Shown here piece by piece: positions 15,201 through 18,118 of a stretch of DNA of 18,118 bases. Source of the DNA: Dialister sp. UBA734 (GTDB lineage Bacteria; Bacillota; Negativicutes; Veillonellales; Dialisteraceae); contig DBLC01000138.1 of assembly GCA_002297935.1 (NCBI GenBank), forward strand, positions 11,128 to 29,245, given 5' to 3'. The position numbers and the translations under genes were made by a program. Under the pieces are notes generated by a model that searched no databases, was not told where the DNA came from, and saw nothing but the letters and a program-made list of their open reading frames with translations. The first letter of the stretch is position 1; each line of letters starts with the position of its first letter.

Positions 15201-17921
15201 CGCGCCGCCCAATGCGGCTTTGCCACCGCCCGAGAAAGGACTTTCTTTGATCCCTTCCCAGAAATCTTTGCTTCCTGGCTGGTCGCCAATGGGTGATTTG
15301 ATATCACCGCTAAAGTTAATGGTATTGCTGTCATTGACCGCAGAGACATTCACGTCTCCCTCAGTTTCAATTTTCGTCCCGTTCTTAATGGTGGCTTTGG
15401 CAGTATGGTTGTATTCCATAATATTCAAAGAAGCCGCTCCAGAGACCTTGTCTCCTGCACCGCCCACCTGTGTCCAGGAATCGGTCAGATTGGACAATTC
15501 AAAACCATCATTGGGGTCAAAAATGGTCTTCAAATCTTCTGTCAGGTCTTTTCCAAATTCTTCCAGCCCAGATTCCCACGGACGACTGGTGGTGGCTTCT
15601 ACCTGGATATCTCCTTTGGTTTTGATATCTCCTGCCAGTTCTGCTTCCGCTTTATCGTTTTGGTCGACATAATTGACCGCCGCCGCAATACCAACACTCT
15701 TGTCTGCCCCCTGGCTAACGCCAGTCTTGATGGCTGTACGGCTCACCGTATCCGCCGATACAGATACAGAACCGGCGCCATCGTTTTCATTATAGCCACG
15801 TACTTTTCCCGACAAAGAGGCTTTCGCCTGATTATCACTGAAGAGAAATGCTGTAGCCGCATTGAGGCCCAAACCTTCGCCAGCTTCTGTGGCCGATTTC
15901 TGGTCATCTTTGGTCGCACCATTTCCTTCGTCTTCTGCTTTTTTCTCTTTGGATTTATCACTCATGAGAGCTTTGATGGCTGTCATGAGCTGGTTTCCTT
16001 TGCCTTTGGTGGTTGCAATATCGGTTGCTGTATCTCCGATGCCTGTTTCTTTTTCCTCTCCATCATCACTTTCACTGGTAATGTGAAGGCTGTCTGGATT
16101 CAACTCATCATCCATTTCTACGGTATTTTCCGCCTGGATGGATACATCTCCATCAGCATAGATATTTCCTTTCACATCCGCATTGGCCGTGGTTTCTGAC
16201 TGAATCACACCGGCCGCAATGCCCAATGTCCCATCGTTGCTATTGTTATCTATTTCTACAGAAAGAGACCGTCTCGCCGTAGCAGAAATGTTGACGCCGA
16301 CAGGAGATTCTTCTCCTTCCTGTGCCATACCTTTGCTCTTCAATGTAGCCTTTTCCCCGACAGTCACGCCCACATCGGTCTTGGCTTCTGCCCATCCTAA
16401 ATCAACAGCAAAGGGAATCTTCGCGCCTTCTTCCTTTTTATCTCCGGTATCTGTATTTCCGTTCTCTTCCCCCGTATTAGCTTCTCCTTGCCGCCCCAGT
16501 TCGATGGTATTGCTTCCTTCGGCAGACAGATCCAAATGATGGCCCGCTTCCAATGTGCTATTTCCATCTACCGTGACATGGGATTCGACATCAGAGATAC
16601 CTACACTGATGCCCACACCAAAATTACCGCCAGTTTCGCTACTGATTTCTGATTCTGCTTTGGAAGAAACAGTGAGGTCATGGGCTGCTGTCACAATCGA
16701 ATCGGTAATTGTCACATGAGAGTCAGCGGTGGTATTCGACACAGAGGCTATGCTTCCTACCTGTTCGCCAATCACTTCATTGAGCACACCAAAGATACCG
16801 CCGGTTTCTGCCCCATGGGTATACGCATCCTTAGTTCCCACTTGTCCAGACACGCTGGTTTCTGCAGAAATAGAAATATCATTTCCTTTTACAGTGGACT
16901 TAGAAATATCTACTCCCGCTTTGGCGGTACTTGCCCAGAGATTGCCACTGGTCTTCTCCGCCTTAGCAGAAATGGTAGTGTCTCCTTTTCCTGCATCTAC
17001 ATAGGCGTCTGTAATGCGGATGGCTCCTTCCTTCTTGAAAAGCGAATCTGCCGCTTCCGTTCCTACCGCTGCCAGTACAATGTCCCCATCACCTACGTCT
17101 TTGGCGATGGTAGCGGATAGCGTTTGTACATTGATTAGACTACTTCTATAGTCCTGAGCAGATTTCTTGTCTGCATAGATACCTGCGTTATCGATATGGG
17201 TACGGATTTCACCTTTTTCCAACAAAATCTGACTGGCACCCAAAATCACATCTCCCTGGGCATAAATTTTTCCCTTCAGAGAGATGTCACTATCACCGGA
17301 AACGGCACGTGCCTGTTCCAGTACAGAAGATTGCAAGTGTTTATCCATCTTTCCATTGAACAAAGCTTCCCCATAGGCCGCATTGGTGCCTAAGGTGAGA
17401 CGGCCTACGTTAAACACCCCATTGGCACCAATGGCGATGCCTTTGTCGCTGAAGAAATAGACGTCGCCACCGATTTTATTATTCTTAATCGCATTGACCA
17501 CGCCGTCTACATTCATTTTGTTTTGTACTAAATTGATCTGGTGGTCCACATTGCCATTGGGACCGTCTAAGTGCATATTGGCTACATCGTTGGTGCCAAT
17601 ATTAAAATCTTTGAACTTATTGAGAGCTTTATTGCCAGACACTTGCTGGTTATGGATGTCGTACTGGGTCCCGCCATTAGCAAGTTTTCCCGGGGTCACA
17701 GTGCTATTGTACTGAGAATCTGCTACTTTGACATCGGCGTAGATAAAATTGCAGGCTGCGCCCCAACCGGCAATTCCCCAAAAGAGAGCCCATGCTGCTT
17801 TAGACAAAATATGTGAACCACTCTGGCTCGATTTTTTGCCCTGGTGGGTTTTCATTAATTCGGAACCAACTACATAGCAATTCCGCGCTTTGTTCCATAC
17901 GACTTTGTATATTTTATTCAT
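2526..17921 (-). CDS. Giant LktA/FhaB-like filamentous adhesin (two-partner secretion exoprotein)
   Basis: This single 5131-codon frame encodes an exported filamentous protein of about half a megadalton. Residues 1-62 are an ESPR-type extended signal peptide. Residues about 63-250 are a TPS/haemagglutination-activity domain with the closest resemblance to the leukotoxin LktA family (conserved HQINLVQNKMNVDGVVNAIK and GGDVYFFSDKGIAIG stretches). Most of the rest is Gly/Ala/Thr/Asn-rich repeats expected to form a beta-helix, with two helical inserts (about 2885-3200 and 3975-4165). In this family the protein crosses the outer membrane through a partner TpsB pore and acts as adhesin or toxin. 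There is no C-terminal autotransporter barrel, and no TpsB gene is in the window. The start has AAGGAGG seven bases upstream and yields the canonical ESPR. No frameshift is present. Leukotoxin activity cannot be inferred; adhesion is the safer call. Confidence 0.9.
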   Translation of the reverse strand: MNKIYKVVWNKARNCYVVGSELMKTHQGKKSSQSGSHILSKAAWALFWGIAGWGAACNFIYADVKVADSQYNSTVTPGKLANGGTQYDIHNQQVSGNKALNKFKDFNIGTNDVANMHLDGPNGNVDHQINLVQNKMNVDGVVNAIKNNKIGGDVYFFSDKGIAIGANGVFNVGRLTLGTNAAYGEALFNGKMDKHLQSSVLEQARAVSGDSDISLKGKIYAQGDVILGASQILLEKGEIRTHIDNAGIYADKKSAQDYRSSLINVQTLSATIAKDVGDGDIVLAAVGTEAADSLFKKEGAIRITDAYVDAGKGDTTISAKAEKTSGNLWASTAKAGVDISKSTVKGNDISISAETSVSGQVGTKDAYTHGAETGGIFGVLNEVIGEQVGSIASVSNTTADSHVTITDSIVTAAHDLTVSSKAESEISSETGGNFGVGISVGISDVESHVTVDGNSTLEAGHHLDLSAEGSNTIELGRQGEANTGEENGNTDTGDKKEEGAKIPFAVDLGWAEAKTDVGVTVGEKATLKSKGMAQEGEESPVGVNISATARRSLSVEIDNNSNDGTLGIAAGVIQSETTANADVKGNIYADGDVSIQAENTVEMDDELNPDSLHITSESDDGEEKETGIGDTATDIATTKGKGNQLMTAIKALMSDKSKEKKAEDEGNGATKDDQKSATEAGEGLGLNAATAFLFSDNQAKASLSGKVRGYNENDGAGSVSVSADTVSRTAIKTGVSQGADKSVGIAAAVNYVDQNDKAEAELAGDIKTKGDIQVEATTSRPWESGLEEFGKDLTEDLKTIFDPNDGFELSNLTDSWTQVGGAGDKVSGAASLNIMEYNHTAKATIKNGTKIETEGDVNVSAVNDSNTINFSGDIKSPIGDQPGSKDFWEGIKESPFSGGGKAALGGAALTVHQKNKAEATIEDGVTITNSGDVNVDAENKGFNLSMAAAGGKGSSVAIDGTVNVNRFENTTKAIIGNATISSGGNVSVNAEDQTKNINIGGAVAVSNGTGIGATIAYNHIDRNTEAALLGTISQAGNVAVTAQNTGAIYAMSAAGGVTMNSKTDNGAGSSGLHKQEGASGSSTASIKDLAENLLNAGEKDTNKKTIDSGDSAIDTVTGKDASMSGNASSAKGGFAASANVSVNRITDSAKAYTKGSNVTADSLAVKSGNTSQIVTGAGALVLGFSQNSRAIAGSFMYNAITDNNEAYVENSTLHLAGNREKDKDGKEIDESLTVEADNAAKITNIAASGSGATKGSAVAGQISLNWVDNKTDAHVKDSTIRAGEAIGVHANDKGSIDSYTGAVAFSGKSNGAAVGAAIAVNLIQGDTTSTLVNTGVTGIENDSKAGKLDVTAEEASHISSIVASGAATSGMAAGFSASGNYISTNTEAKVDTTKAIKAGQLSVEAGNHSSATIGAGMAAVGKNAAGASVAVMVNDSTVNASLKGDENKQNTIEVDGLSVKVDNQYNGSATDDEKDSKAKTVAIGAAGGTSQFAGSGSVTVNVITQKTDATLDKGTYNARNGTVDVEATSGAKLFGMAGGLALSAGSGLGAAVDVQTYTGHTYAGLADGVKLSNASAVNVNAASEEKMTSVAATLAGGAGSFAGAGAAGAHSITTDTKAYIGEEGKTEKAELENAGNISVTASDDTSLTTAAGSGAVSGNTGVGLTAAVEVVNKTVNAYVGNNASISGNKLDVNAKNTSHSTTAAAGLGGGGTAGIAGAASEIFVNHSTNAYVGNNAKVKVKEGATIESTSSFQQGAGAGGMAAAGTVAAGLANSTVSLNANTSAYVGQGASVAGGKKVQIKAEHKTDLTYATIAGGVAGTAAADGTVGVNVLHTTTKAYAGNGATLSADEANESNTEEGISITASDATDLHGGNGGVAIGVSGGGAGASVAVSNITKDTEAYVDENAKLDARGQITLNAQNTENIDNVSVQAAGGAYAGLAGAVNVMNLEAITKAYTNSNVAITQTNKQNGPYGGQITIDAGHKLNMTSAVGSAAVSSGVSGGAAVDVANIKTQTNAYLGNRNTVSTKGDVKVQAKDDMGNITSHAYAASVGAVGLSGSISIYNIGSTMKKEDQKDLLNGSDFDTWVNGQLNKSKTKDAMKAYDGKTGVLSDVNSSLKNANYESVAPTMGEKGTAAQIGEGTTIDAGGDITVKAEDTVHVNNYMSSITGSAFASAGASVSVVNTDTQTKALIEKAAKMTAAGNLSVNALSNHSMDNIITGASISGGVSGQGTVQTWRDTSNVSALVGATKGIKAKSVSVTAENNRTLDSDLAGASVGLAGAVNGAVINAEVHGTSEAGIGDENTTNSETEGVTATEGDIIVSSAANTTMDAKATGAAAGGVSGTGTGVFMTSDVDAKSYVGKGEKLSAKKDNTADKGNISITATNTPKLSALATSAALGLAGVGATIANVTSTDTAKVFVGNGTSLLADGDLAMRAKMAKPSDGNTIKAHAIAGSGGVYSGAVASVNVNVQHETEAIIGSGVTIKAKTADILADHQSKSELRMESISAGLASGDGGETSYTENSKVKVSVGDNSTITTTDETTIQAENQTEKAQKALSGGASLAGGSGIKNKTDITHTTNTTVGDKVTIKASAVEPTEEGKTVYDKNAIIIGAHSDVTSTDDNSIKTGAAIKAAHIKNEHTVNADTTTNVGIGSTLDAGDTESIKGTNTKTFNTEGSGKKSYRGGSIAVTSSNDAKLYGKALVDVYGAAGYAGTENNVTYTGNTSTSFAGKAETAKGDIRIAAGRDAQGKASDLKVEAQSDILNATAIPISSKKDPYAKIDSTANLTMSGDIQSDRDIYLQSNAGETKANGNGEVKDWVNAVAEAFGSEGGTIGKSAVDTKANAHISGTAETGIHRNKTITIGGKDNNGTWETEITTTGDISYSVSGMKQSSETLSKRLAELKEELADHKSDPAAKASYEAEIAFIEAKMIEQGLGYRDEKGLFYEIDPGMVSEFDEMKSYFDGLTNDAVKKEMQADQEAANTKKSAMDGMKTTHETYEKAKSAADAIRDEYNNALATKNTAMVAEEAARNALYEVVKQEHSEGNGLTQKEIEDYISKNTDGSESYKSALSAYTKAKEESKTAKEAYNTLEPTITAETKAKEAYEKQVKDAGYDINRMGDTAYQEKIRENYKDLGNLQTAYDAIEKEKQALGAQINATEEFKSKGGWEEDSKFYYKDEHGKTIEVTDGKWNEQQLLHIKAYPHMTRDVTIGDTISQLGDIYLEGSNITGKGTLTAHGDAQIDIVNNSPNNLVIGDIKIVGKENNSQIVQGGTFYLNGNAMKSGATVGDLTLIDRNSPQKTAPTISISSTFNPTDTVYLKDGMPLYTAPNLTLGKGKEGIIYNSRGNVSITSNYGDIYNDGSIVAGSVNLTAKSGDFIQSDGSKNRINSIGGAPFIEENNGIYKKNELKGGILANGNIFISARYVNINSTIQSGIANWNIEIPENVYFYDEKGGKPITSERAKAIMAENPQATIYVGDKDGNILDNLTYDPVSGNLVVSNVEVHGGKVSIVGTVLNTTKDTSKASIKALDGYGSITIDNKSSYGLELKGLNTGEGVEGVIEITDLSVTDGTPDRKTTYTRENGTIKKVVQKYQNGSWIADSENTFENAENVTYDPVSGQYYVFQTGTDSSTTNTYEYHGEKFDWWGIQNKTPTRDELIAMGAKLTNTVTGATHPLKDGTFISGRKDATDGFNNGIGDGQPKTWTVSNGASDVLDYTIKTKRRWYTLGLTKKYDMKMVIRDYNTTITQYETDASNAIGIGFIGNETGGKIDINQNGGHGNVTIGGTVSNTNGTTQISGASITQNKNGFINTGSLNLIATNGSVGTVANAAENIPEQSILTNAKEISGSASNGSFLVKSSSKDEVSVGNISAKDKISIAVDNGMKQKAKATVKANRIELAAGMGGITGERDGERNGSFDIQTGQKSGKDYGLKASADGNISITNTGGDLYLDSVISKSGDVSLTTDGSFIDNNFEDVTDETAKAKLDAWANAAVLEGGEETINRQKDMLVSAVKEKYKNCTDAVEKAGVEGYIKGIKDGVDKAHEYVNDMNTKASKYNAAKANYETLHEKAKNGGKLTTEEVTNLNKSVRTMQELAREGADTWTEAAANAYLDGATTATGLNDSYGKASLTKDNFKGDNFLTQDEMASVLVGSSKSAKDLLVTFAPGGIKEGITDTNTNIKGTPHVAGENVSLTAKGGIRDTDGKLISGIGKKETGVQINLSKDLHTLTADELLALSTAERGDFKMNGDIATVSTVRSIDAEAKGKLTAKAENGSIYLVSEGAINSGSTLTSGGEVRLKASGNVTGAKIDANGQVVLESGDGAISNTTIKGGVLTARAKDGVDLINGNEGDLIINTIYASEGDVKLNLNKQSLVAEDGNDANDEETGTTYINVEGENITITNVKDIKGESESNSLGMKVTGRADKVGSITAKGLDNANVTIFGELKEGTVTDINAKKATITNRGHIAGGTFTGSDSMTIYNAPKHESPSAPAGTISGGTFTGGTVGVDNRSTISGGELKADNALTVTNDGNISAGTMTSTNDILTLINNGTISDGTMTAKNTLSIINNKTISGGTYTSNTGDVSYEDKDASSMISGGHLISKVGNVNVTAKGALTVDTIQAAQGAKITSDGEGEAILKEVTAGTIDIDANGSVHSNSLTSNTGDMTIKAGKDIFVATASAKQKATLVSGNDLTITGSLTTEEEAKLESGHDMKLEKVEVGALEATTKGTGSITGTTLTSKTGDMKLTAAKDVTTGTIKSANDVNMTATAGTLKADVISSNANTAMTSYDNMVIGKLTSITGKADLTSQTGDVSADILEIEKALSINAKKNVKLRQSQSVSLKATAEEGNIEATVKDASISAGDIDLTAGDSIRISDKETVNKLTGVDTSQVAGAVFGSGNGGSLITGEGKGHDFDVSKKGSARLTSSTGNIKIKAKKVEADTIQAGTKKIPGANLTVSADHMGIDDLTSNAARLDVTVTGKDGTTQSRYAGIHTTSDGDVIMKDSQVEHLNFTGKDRIGLENTALGGDSVIATDKVTIRLDKNPSRPVAEGMGRLFVNGQDITSDRRFTDVRNGITLNGQRFPETATSVMNKSLYGNDFLGKDGKAKEEREGQDQKREIFFAPITDRESYQTVK
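3440..4000 (-). other. FHA-like short beta-helix repeats in the adhesin
   Basis: Residues about 4640-4827 repeat a pattern of roughly 20 residues with a Gly-Asp/Asn turn followed by alternating hydrophobics, for example SNTGDMTIKAGKDI, SGNDLTITG, SKTGDMKLTAAKDV and SQTGDVSADI. This is the typical signature of filamentous haemagglutinin coils. Confidence 0.6.
4140..4545 (-). repeat. Ile-Ser-Gly-Gly repeat array in the adhesin
   Basis: Residues about 4459-4594 contain roughly 19-20 residue repeats keyed by an I-(S/A)-(G/A/D)-G motif: HIAGGTFTG, TISGGTFTGG, TISGGELKA, NISAGTMTS, TISDGTMTA, TISGGTYTS, MISGGHLIS. Each repeat then has a strand such as LTVTNDG or LTLINNG. They look like successive beta-helix coils of a type distinct from the N-terminal repeats. 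Confidence 0.65.
5430..6000 (-). other. Second helical insert in the adhesin
   Basis: Residues about 3974-4164 are rich in Ala, Lys and Glu and predicted by eye to be helical (ETAKAKLDAWANAAVLEG, KASKYNAAKANYETLHEKAK, SVRTMQELAREG). The block contains Cys4017, the only cysteine I can see after the signal peptide. It interrupts beta-helical sequence on both sides. Confidence 0.55.
6610..7720 (-). other. Non-repetitive region with duplicated TYDPVSG motif
   Basis: Residues about 3400-3770 are richer in aromatic residues (FDWWGIQNK, KRRWYTLG, EIPENVYFYDEKGG) than the rest and carry two copies of TYDPVSG, at 3487-3493 and 3611-3617. The sequence suggests a folded globular or capping segment rather than regular coils. 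I cannot name the domain. Confidence 0.5.
8300..9262 (-). other. Coiled-coil insert in the adhesin
   Basis: From about residue 2887, just after VSGMKQSSETL, the sequence switches from Gly-rich strands to long Lys/Glu/Ala helices (SKRLAELKEELADHK, HETYEKAKSAADAIRDEY, ALSAYTKAKEESKTAKEAY, LQTAYDAIEKEKQALGAQ). It returns to repeats at about residue 3207 (VTIGDTISQLGDIYLEG). Heptad-like spacing suggests a coiled-coil stalk or hairpin protruding from the filament. Confidence 0.65.
9700..16930 (-). other. LktA-like Gly/Ala-rich repeat region of the adhesin
   Basis: Residues about 330-2740 are imperfect repeats of roughly 45-75 residues. Each pairs a Gly/Ala/Ser/Val-rich strand block (such as GGAGASVAVSNI) with a T-x-A-Y-V-G-N type motif and a short Gly turn leading to V-x-A. 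Ten AY motifs of this kind can be picked out (for example KAYTKG, EAYVEN, KAYIGE, NAYVGN twice, SAYVGQ, NAYLGN). The pattern matches what is known of LktA-family beta-helices. Small charged inserts occur near residues 475-490 and 610-700. Confidence 0.65.
17172..17735 (-). other. TPS (haemagglutination activity) secretion domain
   Basis: Residues about 63-250 form the conserved N-terminal domain that in two-partner systems is recognised by the TpsB pore and starts beta-helix folding. Seen features are NKFKDFNIGTNDVANMHL, a GPNG turn in place of the usual NPNG/NPNL, DHQINLVQN, and KIGGDVYFFSDKGIAIGANG followed by FNVGRLTLGT. These match LktA-type rather than Bordetella FHA-type domains most closely, judged by eye. 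Confidence 0.8.
17736..17921 (-). other. Extended signal peptide (ESPR) of type V secretion protein
   Basis: Residues 1-24 (MNKIYKVVWNKARNCYVVGS and on) match the ESPR consensus closely. They are followed by a basic/polar stretch and a hydrophobic core (AAWALFWGIAGWGAACNFIYA) with a likely cleavage after Ala62. This directs Sec export; in known proteins the ESPR slows inner-membrane transit of very large passengers. Confidence 0.9.
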
Positions 17922-17928
17922 GGGGATG

Positions 17929-17935
17929 CCTCCTT
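17929..17935 (-). promoter_or_regulatory. Ribosome binding site of giant adhesin gene
   Basis: The minus strand reads AAGGAGG, seven bases before the ATG at 17919-17921. It is a near-consensus site and fixes the start that gives the complete ESPR. Confidence 0.85.
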
Positions 17936-17952
17936 ATGAATTTGGTTTGACC

Positions 17953-18029
17953 GGTTACTGTGGTTACTCAAGTTGCTAAGGTTTCTCAGGATTCTAAAGG
18001 GTTCTGAAGGTTCTTAGGGTTCTCGAATG
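17953..18029. repeat. 9-base tandem repeat half-element upstream of giant gene
   Basis: Eight units are read on the plus strand: GGTTACTGT, GGTTACTCA, AGTTGCTAA, GGTTTCTCA, GGATTCTAA, a 10-base AGGGTTCTGA, AGGTTCTTA, GGGTTCTCG. They end in the CGAATG cap (18024-18029). The following TGTCTATAAACG resembles the centre of the palindrome at 340-504. The array begins about 17 bases from the adhesin ribosome binding site, so it is probably in the 5' leader or promoter region. I see no convincing promoter within it; weak TATAGA (18032-18037) and TATAAA (18086-18091) boxes on the minus strand lie beyond it, without good -35 partners. Confidence 0.75.
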
Positions 18030-18118
18030 TGTCTATAAACGTTAGGAGCAGGTATTGCTAAGTTCGATTGTCGTACCATTAGCGTTTTATACCGCTTGCG
18101 CTGCCCCCTCAGCCTTCG

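Noticed and set aside
17953..18029. CRISPR-like array
   Set aside because: The repeats are 9 bases, contiguous, degenerate and without unique spacers.
17962..18118. Confident promoter for the giant gene
   Set aside because: Only weak TATAGA and TATAAA boxes were found, without matching -35 elements; the true promoter may lie beyond the window edge.

Overview
The window looks like chromosomal DNA of a Negativicute (a didermic Firmicute of the Veillonella, Selenomonas, Megasphaera or Dialister type). It has Firmicute-style AAGGAGG ribosome binding sites and an extended -10 TATAAT promoter. It also carries a giant outer-surface exoprotein with an extended (ESPR) type V signal peptide, which only makes sense in a cell with an outer membrane. 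The genus cannot be settled from the sequence.

Layout: bases 1-537 hold no convincing gene. They contain a possible decayed small membrane ORF (60-251, minus strand) and a 165-base palindromic repeat element (340-504) built from degenerate 9-base units. A flavin reductase family gene (538-1050, minus) and a LuxR-type regulator gene (1456-2160, plus) are transcribed divergently from a 405-base spacer. That spacer holds promoter-like sites, a 17-base inverted repeat and a clustered GGTTAT motif. Downstream of the regulator is a symmetrical hairpin terminator (2275-2328). It is shared with the convergent giant gene that fills the rest of the window.

The giant gene (2526-17921, minus) is one uninterrupted reading frame of 5131 codons. 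It encodes an LktA/FhaB-like filamentous adhesin of the two-partner secretion type. In order it has: ESPR signal peptide, TPS secretion domain, a very long Gly/Ala/Thr-rich beta-helical repeat region, a coiled-coil block, a mixed non-repetitive region with a duplicated TYDPVSG motif, a second helical block, a short Ile-Ser-Gly-Gly repeat array, further FHA-like repeats, and a charged C terminus. It has no C-terminal autotransporter barrel, and no TpsB transporter gene lies in the window.

The most unusual noncoding feature is a family of short-period tandem repeats found only between genes. A 9-base unit (TGAGCAACC-like, capped by CATTCG) occurs as a full palindrome left of the flavin reductase gene. 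It also occurs as half-copies on both sides of the giant gene, in inverted orientation and sharing a 22-base perfect match. A 7-base unit (TCATTCC-like or CTAG-containing) occurs twice. These could be mobile or recombinogenic elements and may affect expression of the adhesin; this is inference. I did not find a clearly new enzymatic or defence system.
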